A stretch of 64,000 nucleotides of DNA from Saccharopolyspora oryzae (GTDB taxonomy: Bacteria > Actinomycetota > Actinomycetes > Mycobacteriales > Pseudonocardiaceae), in NCBI RefSeq assembly GCF_027853915.1, contig NZ_JAQGLA010000009.1:62001-126000 (forward strand), written 5' to 3'. The notes below the pieces were generated by a model. That model did no database searches and was not told the DNA's origin. It worked only from the letters and a program-made list of their open reading frames with translations. The position numbers and the translations under genes are program-made. Within the stretch, counting starts at the first letter, position 1. Each line of letters opens with the position of its first letter. Positions 1-7,442 of the stretch are shown in pieces.

Positions 1-175
1 TCCACGGGGTCAGGGCCAGCACCAGCAGCACGGCGGCGAACACCGCGACGCCGACGCGGAGGCTCACCGGCCAGGTCCGGACGTTCGCCCAACCGCGCCT
101 GCGGGTGAGCCGCGGGGACGAGGTTTCGGTGCGTTGCGCTTCGGGTGCGCGCAGGTGGTCGTCAAGCAGAGACAT
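1..175 (-). CDS. ABC transporter permease, DppC-like (N-terminal part only)
   Basis: The first 58 codons of a gene that runs off the left edge of the window. The ATG lies at 173-175 and overlaps the end of the upstream DppB-like gene by 14 bp, the usual coupling for paired permeases. The visible protein has a basic, hydrophilic cytoplasmic start rich in Arg and Ser followed by a hydrophobic segment (about residues 38-55, VGVAVFAAVLLVLAL), as in DppC-type permeases of peptide/opine importers. The assignment rests mainly on position after a DppB-like gene; the EAA loop is outside the window. Confidence 0.75.
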   Translation of the reverse strand, partial: MSLLDDHLRAPEAQRTETSSPRLTRRRGWANVRTWPVSLRVGVAVFAAVLLVLALTPW

Positions 176-1106
176 GGGCTGTCCTCACCGTCGGATTGAT
201 GCACGCGTACACCAGGTCGGTCAGCGTCGTGATGAGCACCGCCAGCCCGACCAGGCTCACGATGCCGGCCTGCAGCGCGGGGACGTCGTTGTTCACCACC
301 GACTCGTAGAGCAACCGCCCCATGCCAGGGATGGAGAAGATCACCTCGACCACCACGGATCCGCCCAGCAGCCCGGCCAGCCACACCGAGAAGAGCGTGA
401 TCACCGGCAGCAGCGAGTTGCGCACGCCGTGCCGGAGCATCGTCGTGCCGAATGCCAGCCCGCGGGCCCGGGCCGCGGTGATGTGCGGGGATTCGAGCAC
501 CTCGATCATCGATGCCCGGGCCACCTGCGTGAAGTAGCTCATCGGCCGGAGGGCGAGGGTGATGCAGGGCAGCACCATCGACTGCGGGCCCTGCCACCCC
601 GCGGAGGGCAGCAGCCCGAACTGCATCGCCAGGACCAGGATCAGCACCGGTGCCAGCCAGTACTCGGGGATGGCCACGAAGCCCTGCGTCACCGTGGTGA
701 TCGCGGTGTCGGTCGGCTCGCCGCGCTTGACCGCGGCGAGCGCCCCGAGCGGCAGCGCGACCAGCAGGGCCAGCAGCAGCGACGCGACGGCCAGCACCGC
801 GGTCACCGCGAGTCCGTGCCCGATCATCTCGATGACGGGGGAGCGGCTGGTGTAGGACAGGCCGAGATCGCCGCGCAGCGCGCTGCTGAGCCAATCCCAG
901 TACTGCACGAGCAGTGGCCGGTCCAGGCCGTACTGGTGGCGCAGGTTCTCCAGCGCGGCCGGGTCGACGTCGAGGTCGCCGACCCGGGCCCGCAGGATCT
1001 TCCGCACCGGATCCCCCGGTGTGAGGTACGGGATCAGGAAGACCGCGAACGAGACGATCACGAGCGTGCTCATCAGCACGATGAGCCGTTTGACGACGTG
1101 GAACAC
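162..1106 (-). CDS. ABC transporter permease, DppB-like
   Basis: Inner-membrane permease of the peptide/opine/nickel ABC importer family, 314 residues, the usual DppB length. It has an N-terminal membrane segment, the family LTPGDPV motif near residue 30, a soluble stretch around GLDRPL, several further membrane segments and the conserved cytoplasmic EAA loop (ITAARARGL, about residue 212) that docks on the ATPase. The start is a GTG with a purine-rich AAAGGGGG about six bases upstream. It lies 33 bp downstream of the flavoprotein gene and overlaps the second permease. The transporter substrate cannot be read from the permease. Confidence 0.9.
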   Translation of the reverse strand: MFHVVKRLIVLMSTLVIVSFAVFLIPYLTPGDPVRKILRARVGDLDVDPAALENLRHQYGLDRPLLVQYWDWLSSALRGDLGLSYTSRSPVIEMIGHGLAVTAVLAVASLLLALLVALPLGALAAVKRGEPTDTAITTVTQGFVAIPEYWLAPVLILVLAMQFGLLPSAGWQGPQSMVLPCITLALRPMSYFTQVARASMIEVLESPHITAARARGLAFGTTMLRHGVRNSLLPVITLFSVWLAGLLGGSVVVEVIFSIPGMGRLLYESVVNNDVPALQAGIVSLVGLAVLITTLTDLVYACINPTVRTAHVSA

Positions 1107-1139
1107 GGCACGCCCCCTTTCCGCTGCTGGTAGGGGAGT

Positions 1140-2417
1140 TCAGCTGACGCGGTCGAGGAACTTGAAGAGCACACCTGCCGGGGGGAGGAACCACGGCGGG
1201 CCGAAATGTCCTGGCATGGCGCGGAACTTCAGGTCGCGCCACGGGTTGGCGGCCGGTTCGCCGGCGAGGACCTGGGCGAGCACCTTGCCCATGTGGGTGG
1301 CCATCTGCACGCCGTGGCCGCTGTAGCCGACCGAGTAGAACACCCCGTCGCGCTCCCCGGCGTGCACCATCTGGTCGAGGGACATGTCGACCAGCCCGCC
1401 CCAGCAGTAGTCGATGCGGGTACCGGCCAGCTGCGGGAAGACCTCGCGCATCGCGCGCTGCAGGATCCGCCCGCTCTTGCGGTCGGAGTCCTGGTTCGAC
1501 AGGGCGAAGCGGGCTCGTCCGCCGAACAGCAACCGGTTGTCCGGGGTGATCCGGAAGTAGTACGTCAGGTGCTTGCTGTCGGAGGCGACCCGCCGGTTCG
1601 GCAGCAGCTCGTCGACCACCGCCGGGGAGAGCGGTTCGGTGACGACGATGAAGCTGCCGATCGGCACGATCCGCCGCTGCAGCCACGGGGTCAGGTTCCC
1701 GGTGTAACCGCTGGTCCCGACGACGACCTGATCGGCGCGGACCGTGCCGAGCTCGGTGCGCACGTCGTGGGCGTGCTCACCGCGCCGGACCAGCTCGACG
1801 ACGCGGCATTCCTCGTGGATCGACACGCCGTTCGCCGCCGCCGAGCCGGCCAGCCCGGCCGTCAAGCGGCCGACGTGCACGGCCGCGCCGAGCGGATCGA
1901 CCATGCCGCCGTGGTAGTACGGGCTGCCGATCTCGTCCCGGAGCCGGGACGGCGGCACGAGCCGCACGTCCTGCCCGGCCATGGTCCGCATCAGCTCGGC
2001 GGATTCCTCGAAAGCCCGGTAGTGCGACGGTTTCGCGGCCAACGTCAGCTTCCCGGTGCGCTCGAAGGAGCAGTCGATCCCCTCGGTCCGAACCAGTTCT
2101 TCCAGCGTGTCGATCGCGTCGTTGTAGGCGCGGAACATCGCCGTCGCCGGTCGCTCGCCGTATCGCTGGACGCCGGTGGCGAACGAGATGGCCAGCCCGG
2201 TGGTGGCCATCCCGCCGTTGCGCCCGGAGGCACCCCAACCGACGGTGTGCGCGTCCAGCAGCGCGACCTGCGCACCGCGGCGAGCCAGGTGCACGGCGGT
2301 CGACAGACCGGTGAGCCCGGCACCCACCACGACCACGTCCGCCCGCGCCGGGAGTTCGTTGCGCCGGAAGTCACCAGCGGGTTTCGCGGTGTCCAACCAG
2401 TACGACAGCAGTTTCAC
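1140..2417 (-). CDS. FAD-dependent oxidoreductase, PuuB/DAO-like
   Basis: Flavoprotein of the D-amino-acid-oxidase/glycine-oxidase fold, 425 residues. The N-terminus (about 28-65) carries the dinucleotide signature VGAGLTGLS, an acidic strand end (LLDA) and the GASGRNGG motif typical of gamma-glutamylputrescine oxidase and related amine or opine oxidases. The C-terminal part contains GYSGHGVQMA, matching the flavin-binding end of the family. Such enzymes oxidise a C-N bond to an imine and reduce O2. Its place between a HAD-like gene and transporter permeases suggests it acts on the imported compound. The exact substrate (opine, polyamine conjugate or N-alkyl amino acid) is unknown. Confidence 0.85.
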   Translation of the reverse strand: MKLLSYWLDTAKPAGDFRRNELPARADVVVVGAGLTGLSTAVHLARRGAQVALLDAHTVGWGASGRNGGMATTGLAISFATGVQRYGERPATAMFRAYNDAIDTLEELVRTEGIDCSFERTGKLTLAAKPSHYRAFEESAELMRTMAGQDVRLVPPSRLRDEIGSPYYHGGMVDPLGAAVHVGRLTAGLAGSAAANGVSIHEECRVVELVRRGEHAHDVRTELGTVRADQVVVGTSGYTGNLTPWLQRRIVPIGSFIVVTEPLSPAVVDELLPNRRVASDSKHLTYYFRITPDNRLLFGGRARFALSNQDSDRKSGRILQRAMREVFPQLAGTRIDYCWGGLVDMSLDQMVHAGERDGVFYSVGYSGHGVQMATHMGKVLAQVLAGEPAANPWRDLKFRAMPGHFGPPWFLPPAGVLFKFLDRVS

Positions 2418-2438
2418 GAGGTCCTCCGATGTCCTGGT

Positions 2439-3113
2439 TCACAGACCGAGCAGCGGCGGCACGCCGGCCAGGTCGGTGGTCTCGGCGTACTCGTAGAACG
2501 GAACCGACGGGTCGTAGCCGCGGTTGACGTACACCTTGTGCCGGATGCGCAGCTCGTGCGCCGGGATCACGTCGTACCAGATGTGCGAGGAGACGTGCAG
2601 GATCTCGTCCCGCTCCGCGCCGAGCTGGTCGAGCATGTACTCGAACGCCCGGTAGCGCGGCTTGTACGCGCCGGCCTGCTCCGCGGTGAACACCCGGTGG
2701 AAGTCCACCCCGAGCTGCTCGACGTTGTTGCGGAACATCGCGTCCGCGGCGTTGGAGAGGATGACCAGCGGGTAGGCCGCGGCCAGTTTGCCGAGCGCTT
2801 CCGGCACTTCGGGATGCGGTCCCCACGAGCCGACCGCCTCGACGATGGTGTCGGCGTCGCCGGCGCGGTACTGGATCCGCCACCGGTTGCAGGCCCGCTG
2901 CCAGGAGTCGCGGAGGACCTGCTGGTAGGGCTTGTACTCGCCGATGACCTCGTCGATGCGGTAGGCGCGGAAGTCCTTGATGAACGTCGGGGTGTCCTCC
3001 GGCGCGATGCGGTCCGCGATGAGCGGGAGCACCGTCTCGGTCATCTGGAAGTTGGTGAGGGTTCCGTAGCAGTCGAAGGTGATGTACTTGGGTGTGTAGC
3101 CGAGCAGGTCCAT
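2439..3113 (-). CDS. Haloacid dehalogenase type II-like hydrolase (HAD superfamily)
   Basis: A 224-residue HAD protein resembling L-2-haloacid dehalogenase. Motif I is TFDCYGTL (Asp nucleophile near residue 14), motif II is ILSNAAD (near 118), motif III is the Lys in GAYKPRY (near 150) and motif IV is the VSSHIWYD segment. The FD-x-Y-G-T-L form and the length fit the dehalogenase branch rather than phosphatases. The usual SSNxWD motif IV is altered to SSHIWYD, so dehalogenation is not assured. It lies between the substrate-binding protein and the flavoprotein, 21 bp from each, so it belongs to the same transcript. Confidence 0.8.
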   Translation of the reverse strand: MDLLGYTPKYITFDCYGTLTNFQMTETVLPLIADRIAPEDTPTFIKDFRAYRIDEVIGEYKPYQQVLRDSWQRACNRWRIQYRAGDADTIVEAVGSWGPHPEVPEALGKLAAAYPLVILSNAADAMFRNNVEQLGVDFHRVFTAEQAGAYKPRYRAFEYMLDQLGAERDEILHVSSHIWYDVIPAHELRIRHKVYVNRGYDPSVPFYEYAETTDLAGVPPLLGL

Positions 3114-3134
3114 GCGGAGCCTTCCCTTCGGTGC

Positions 3135-4676
3135 TTACTGGTTCGCCACGGTGAGCGAGTTGGTGACCGCGTACCTGGCCATCGGGTCGTCGACGAATCC
3201 GCGCACGGAGTTGCGGTGCGCGGCGAAGGTCTGCTCGTGCACCACGAAGGCGGTGACGGCGTTGTCCTCGAGCTGTCGCGCGATGTCGGCGTAGACGGCG
3301 TTGCGCTCGTCGGGTGTGGCCATCGCGTTCGCGGAGTCGAGCGCGGCGTCCACGGCCGGGTCGCAGAACTTGCTGATGTTGAACCCGCCGTTGCAGCTGT
3401 AATCGGCGGTCAGGTAGCCGATCGGATCGGCGATGTCGGTGAGGTGGTTGCGGGACAGCAGCGCCAGGTCGTAGTTGCCGTCCAGCAGCGTGGGTTCGAT
3501 CGCGGAGTAGTCGCTCATCCGCACCTCGACGGTGATCCCGATCGCGGCCAGGTTGGCTTGGACAACTGCGGCCAGGTCGCCGAACTCCGGCCGTTCGGCG
3601 TAGGCGAGCAGGGTCAGCTTGAGCTGCCCCGGGGCGTATCCGGCGTCGGCGAGCAGCTTCTTGGCCTTCGCGACGTCCTGCGCCGGCGGCTTGGCGCCTC
3701 GCGGTGCCCACGCTTCGTCGGGGGAGAACGGTCCCACGGCCGGTTTCGCGCCGTTGTCGTAGACGCTCGTGGCGATGGCCCCGAGGTCGAGCGCGGCCTG
3801 AACGGCCTTGCGCAGCTCGGGTTTGTCGAACGGGGCGCGGGAGTTGTTGAAGTACAGGCCGGTGGTGCGAGGGGTGAACGCCTCGGTCACGGCGAGCTCG
3901 CTGTTGCTGCGCAGCTCGGCCAGCTTGGTGGCGGGGATGCCGAGCGCGATCTGGGATTCACCGGTCTGCAGCTGGGTGGCTCGGGTGGTGCCTTCCGGGG
4001 TGAACCGAGCCTCCACATGGGACACTGCAGCAGGGGGACCCCAGTAGTTCGCGTTGCGCTCCAACGTCATCGATTGGCTCGGTGCCTCGGAAACCGGGGT
4101 GTACGGGCCGGTGCAGTGGCGAACGGGGTCGATGCCGGAGTCGGTGTAGGCCGCGGGGGCGAGGATCCCGGTGTTCGCGCTCGCCAGCCGGAAGGGCAGC
4201 AGCGCGCTCGGTTTTCCGGTGGTGATCCGCACGGTCGACGGGTCGAGGGCGTCCACGCCCGCGATCACCTTCGGCGTGAACGCGCGCGGCGGTGCCTCGG
4301 CCTTGAGCAGTCGCCGCAGCGAATCCGCCACCGCGGCCGCGGTCAGGTCGGTGCCGTCCTGGAACTTGACGTTCTCGCGGAGCTTGAAGTCCCAGGACGT
4401 CGGGCTGCTCTGCTGCCAGGACGTGGCCAGCATCGGTTTGAGCTCGCTCGCTCCGGCGTCGTAGGTGAGCAGCGTTTCCAGGCAGCCGACCTGGCTGAGC
4501 ACCAGGGCGTCGTCGGTTTCCAGGGCGTAGTGGGACTTGGGGGTGAACTGGAGGTTGATCACCAATCCGCCGTCGGCGCCGCCGGGGGAGCCGTTCTCGA
4601 AGGTGCCGCAGCCGGCCAGCGCCAGTGCGGTCGCCGCGGTGAGGGCGGCGTAGCGGACGAGTCGTGAGCTTCTCAT
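3135..4676 (-). CDS. ABC transporter substrate-binding lipoprotein, family 5 (DppA/OppA-like)
   Basis: Extracytoplasmic solute-binding protein of the peptide/opine/nickel family, 513 residues. It begins with a basic n-region, a hydrophobic stretch and a lipobox LAGC with the Cys near residue 23, so it should be lipid-anchored. Family features follow, including the SYDAGA/ELKPMLATSW and NVKFQDGTDLTA stretches near the front and a long two-lobed body. The ATG at 4676 has AGGTGG six bases upstream and is preferred over an in-frame GTG nine bases earlier. It is the first gene of a minus-strand operon followed by HAD, flavoprotein and two permeases. Confidence 0.9.
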   Translation of the reverse strand: MRSSRLVRYAALTAATALALAGCGTFENGSPGGADGGLVINLQFTPKSHYALETDDALVLSQVGCLETLLTYDAGASELKPMLATSWQQSSPTSWDFKLRENVKFQDGTDLTAAAVADSLRRLLKAEAPPRAFTPKVIAGVDALDPSTVRITTGKPSALLPFRLASANTGILAPAAYTDSGIDPVRHCTGPYTPVSEAPSQSMTLERNANYWGPPAAVSHVEARFTPEGTTRATQLQTGESQIALGIPATKLAELRSNSELAVTEAFTPRTTGLYFNNSRAPFDKPELRKAVQAALDLGAIATSVYDNGAKPAVGPFSPDEAWAPRGAKPPAQDVAKAKKLLADAGYAPGQLKLTLLAYAERPEFGDLAAVVQANLAAIGITVEVRMSDYSAIEPTLLDGNYDLALLSRNHLTDIADPIGYLTADYSCNGGFNISKFCDPAVDAALDSANAMATPDERNAVYADIARQLEDNAVTAFVVHEQTFAAHRNSVRGFVDDPMARYAVTNSLTVANQ

Positions 4677-4961
4677 GGGAACCACCTGGGGAGGGGGACA
4701 GCCGCCGGTAGATCACGACCGCCAGGCGTGTGCGTCGATCTCGTGGTCGGTTCCGGGCGACGGGCGCCTCGTCGACTTCTCGTCTCCCGCTCCGCTGCTC
4801 GCCGGTAGTCCTGGCCATCGGCGAGGACGGGCGATCGCGGCGCACTACTGGCAGCTGCTGCAACGGTGCGGACGCCGACCGCTGGGGAGAGCGGCCGACC
4901 GAGGTGAGCCGGATGATCGGCTCGGCAAGGATGCGGGCAATCATGTGGCAGCGATCAGGCG

Positions 4962-4971
4962 TTGTCAACAA
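4962..4971. promoter_or_regulatory. TTGTCAACAA, candidate operator half of a pair
   Basis: Near-palindrome TTGT-CA-ACAA about 285 bp upstream of the substrate-binding-protein start. A second copy with the same arms lies 145 bp further on. The TTGTNNACAA form resembles sites bound by FCD-type GntR regulators, but the cognate regulator is not identified. Confidence 0.35.
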
Positions 4972-5106
4972 TTCCTTCTGCTGAGCGGATCGTTGACCGG
5001 TCACCTCCCGCCGGGATGCGTCTGAACGGGCGAAAAAGCTTTGCGCACCAGGAGTTTCGCGAGGAGTGTCGGTAGCCCGCCGGGCCGGCTCGCGGTCTGG
5101 GCCACT

Positions 5107-5116
5107 TTGTTAACAA
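5107..5116. promoter_or_regulatory. TTGTTAACAA perfect palindrome, candidate operator
   Basis: Perfect 10-bp palindrome in the divergent intergenic region, about 70 bp upstream of the CDF gene start. It shares both arms with the site at 4962-4971. The AT-rich core is unusual for this GC-rich region. Confidence 0.4.
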
Positions 5117-5186
5117 CCTGGGTCGGACGTCTTCCGGAGCTCGTTCAGCGGTTGACGGTCCGGGCCGAGCATTTGTAACGTCTCAC

Positions 5187-6413
5187 GTGAAACATCACGC
5201 GCTGAACATCTCGCGCGCTCCCACCACAGACGGGAATTCGGTCTCGATGAGCAGCGAAAACTCGACCAGTGCGGCCGGAGCTCGGGCAGTCGGCCACGAG
5301 CACGAACACGACGACCACGGCGCGCACCACGGACACGGACATGGACATGGGCACGGCCACGGTCATGGGCACGGCGACGAGCACGGCTTCCTGGCGAAGC
5401 TGAAGCACGTCGTGGTGCCGCATTCGCACGACGCCAACGAAGCCATCCAGTCGGCGGAGGAGACCAGCGGTCAGGGGATCCGGGCGGCCTGGATCGGCCT
5501 CGCCGGGATGATGGCGACCGCGATCCTGCAGATGGCGATCGTGGCGATCTCCGGATCGATCGCGCTGCTCGCCGACACCCTGCACAACCTCGGGCACGCG
5601 GTCACGACGATCCCGCTGGTCATCGCCTTCCGGCTCGGCAGGCGCGCGGCCACGAAGCGCTACAACTACGGCTACCGCCGGGCCGAGGACCTGGCCGGCG
5701 TGCTGATCTCCCTGGTGATCGCGGCCTCCGTGGTGCTGATCATCTGGGAGTCGGTGGACGCCCTGATCAACCCGCGCCCGCTGACCAACCTGTGGTGGGT
5801 CTTCGCCGCGGGTTTCGTCGGCGCCGCGGGCAACGAGATCGTGGCGATCTACCGGATCCGCACCGGCCGCAAGATCGGCTCGGCGGCGCTGATCGCCGAA
5901 GGGCAGCACGCCCGCGCCGACGGGCTCACCTCGATCGCCGTGGTGCTCGGCGTGGTCGGGGTGTGGCTCGGCTTCGAGCGGGCGGACGCCATCATCGGCC
6001 TGATCATCGCGCTGGTGATCTCGGGCATCCTGATCAGCACCATGCGCACCGTGTTCCGCCGGCTGATGGACGGCGTCGAACCCGGCGTCATCGATTCGAT
6101 GACCCGCACGACCTCCGCCGTCGACGGCGTGGTGGCGGTGGACCGGGTCCGCGCCCGCTGGAACGGCCACCGCATGGAGGCCGACGCGGAAGTCGCGGTG
6201 GCGGGCGACCTGAGCGTCCTGGAAGGACACCGGATCGCCGACCGCGTCGAACACGAACTGCTGCACGCGACACCGCACCTCGAATCGGTCGTCGTGCACC
6301 TGCACCCGATCGTCGACGGAGCAAGACCAGCAGATCTGCACGAACTCGCCGGACACCACGCGAGCGCCGAAGCCCGCGCCGAGTACCGGGCGAAACTGGC
6401 CGCCCAGCAGTAG
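5187..6413 (+). CDS. Cation diffusion facilitator, histidine-rich N-terminus
   Basis: Metal/proton antiporter of the CDF family exporting a divalent cation, probably zinc or a similar ion. The cytoplasmic N-terminus (about residues 37-70) is extremely His-rich with repeated HG dipeptides, a metal-gathering tail. Six membrane segments follow. The paired metal-site motifs appear as HNLGH in the second helix and HARAD in the fifth, so the usual HxxxD of the first site reads HxxxH. A soluble cytoplasmic ferredoxin-like domain with HPIVDG ends the protein. Start is uncertain: GTG at 5187 gives 408 residues, while an in-frame ATG at 5247 also keeps the whole His tail. Neither has a clear ribosome site. 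Confidence 0.9.
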   Translation: MKHHALNISRAPTTDGNSVSMSSENSTSAAGARAVGHEHEHDDHGAHHGHGHGHGHGHGHGHGDEHGFLAKLKHVVVPHSHDANEAIQSAEETSGQGIRAAWIGLAGMMATAILQMAIVAISGSIALLADTLHNLGHAVTTIPLVIAFRLGRRAATKRYNYGYRRAEDLAGVLISLVIAASVVLIIWESVDALINPRPLTNLWWVFAAGFVGAAGNEIVAIYRIRTGRKIGSAALIAEGQHARADGLTSIAVVLGVVGVWLGFERADAIIGLIIALVISGILISTMRTVFRRLMDGVEPGVIDSMTRTTSAVDGVVAVDRVRARWNGHRMEADAEVAVAGDLSVLEGHRIADRVEHELLHATPHLESVVVHLHPIVDGARPADLHELAGHHASAEARAEYRAKLAAQQ

Positions 6414-6454
6414 CGGCGGTTCCGCAAGCCAACACCGAACCGGAGGTTCGCGCC

Positions 6455-7024
6455 ATGCCAGCGAATTCCGACCACGACACCGGATACCTCGTTCGAGAAC
6501 TCACCGCCGCCGACATCCCGGAAGCGCGAGCGCTGATGCTGCGCACCGTCCGGGAGGACTTCGGCGACCCCTACGACCCGGTCGTGCACGCCGACATCGA
6601 CGACATGGCCGGCTGGTACCTCGAACCCGAGGCACCGTTCCTGCTCGTCGCCGAGGACCAGCGCACCGGTGAACTGCTGGCCACGGCGGGCATCCGCGGC
6701 GGAGCGCTGAAGGAAGGGCTCAGCCCGCCGCACCTGGTGGAACGCTACCGGGACGGTCGCACCGGCCAGCTCGTCCGCGTCTACGTCCTGCGCGAGCACC
6801 GGCGACGCGGCATCGCTCGGGTCCTGATCCGCGAAGTCCTGGACCGCGTGCGGAGCGAAGGCCACTACGACACCGTCGCGCTGCACACCTTCCGCCACTC
6901 GCCGGGCGCGGTGCCGTTCTGGCTGTCCATCGGCTCGGTCCTGGTCGAGGACGACACCGCCGGGGTGTCCCGCGCGGTGTTCATGGAAATCCCGCTCGCC
7001 GTGCGCAACTCCGCATCGGTCTGA
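6455..7024 (+). CDS. GNAT family N-acetyltransferase
   Basis: A 189-residue GNAT protein. The acetyl-CoA loop is visible as EHRRRGIARVLI (about residues 115-126), followed by the alpha helix and the TFRHSPGAVPFW segment, where GNAT proteins usually place the alpha4/beta7 element. Start is the ATG at 6455 with CGGAGG eight bases upstream. It begins 41 bp after the CDF gene and is followed 22 bp later by an ABM-like gene, so it probably belongs to the same transcription unit as the flavoenzyme downstream. The acceptor substrate is unknown; an amine or amino acid is plausible from the neighbours. Confidence 0.85.
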   Translation: MPANSDHDTGYLVRELTAADIPEARALMLRTVREDFGDPYDPVVHADIDDMAGWYLEPEAPFLLVAEDQRTGELLATAGIRGGALKEGLSPPHLVERYRDGRTGQLVRVYVLREHRRRGIARVLIREVLDRVRSEGHYDTVALHTFRHSPGAVPFWLSIGSVLVEDDTAGVSRAVFMEIPLAVRNSASV

Positions 7025-7046
7025 TCGACGAAATGAGGAACTGACG

Positions 7047-7442
7047 ATGGCCAAACGGCGTGACGTCTTCATCTACGTCTCCGAACCGGGCAAGGTCGAC
7101 GAGGCCAAGGACTGCCTCCGCGAGTTCCTGCGGTCCCTGGACGGGCATCCCGGCTACCTCGGCGGCTCGGTCCTGGAAGAAGTCGCGAACGAGCTGCTGC
7201 CGGGCACCCTCGTGCTGATCATCGAATTCGAGTCCACCGAAGCGGCCCGCGCGTTGTGGCCGAAGATCGAGAACACCAGCAACCCGCTGTACCCCGACGA
7301 CAAGTCCGACAAGTCCCCGGACCAGGGCGCGGCGTTCTTCAACCGGGCCGAGCCGCGGCTGAAGTTCTCGCGCGGCAACGGTTCGCTGGCCCGCATGCTG
7401 CACGTCCACGCGTCCGAGGTCGACGAGTTCGTCGCGGCCTGA
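7047..7442 (+). CDS. Small dimeric alpha/beta-barrel (ABM-like) protein
   Basis: A 131-residue protein starting DVFIYVSEPGKVDEA, with the pattern strand, helix (EAKDCLREFLRSL), strand (LGGSVLEEV), strand (LVLIIEFES), helix (EAARALW) of the antibiotic-biosynthesis-monooxygenase-like ferredoxin fold. These proteins serve as cofactor-free monooxygenases, heme-degrading enzymes or binding proteins; which applies here cannot be read from sequence. The stop codon overlaps the ATG of the next gene (TGATG), so it is translationally coupled to the flavoenzyme and may act in the same pathway. Confidence 0.65.
   Translation: MAKRRDVFIYVSEPGKVDEAKDCLREFLRSLDGHPGYLGGSVLEEVANELLPGTLVLIIEFESTEAARALWPKIENTSNPLYPDDKSDKSPDQGAAFFNRAEPRLKFSRGNGSLARMLHVHASEVDEFVAA

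Larger units (their letters stand above)
4677..5186. other. Intergenic region, divergent, about 510 bp
   Basis: Separates the minus-strand transporter operon from the plus-strand CDF gene. No convincing coding frame was found here. The only structured signals noticed are two short palindromes of the form TTGT-N2-ACAA, listed separately. Base composition is slightly more AT-rich near the second palindrome, as expected for promoter DNA. Confidence 0.5.

Noticed and set aside
1206-4667. Long open frame on the plus strand (about 1150 codons) opposite the oxidase, HAD and binding-protein genes
   Set aside because: Antisense shadow of three clear genes; no domains or start signal.
5320-5390. Tandem DNA repeat of GGACAC/GGCCAC units
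   Set aside because: Explained by the HG-repeat tail of the CDF protein; not a separate DNA element.
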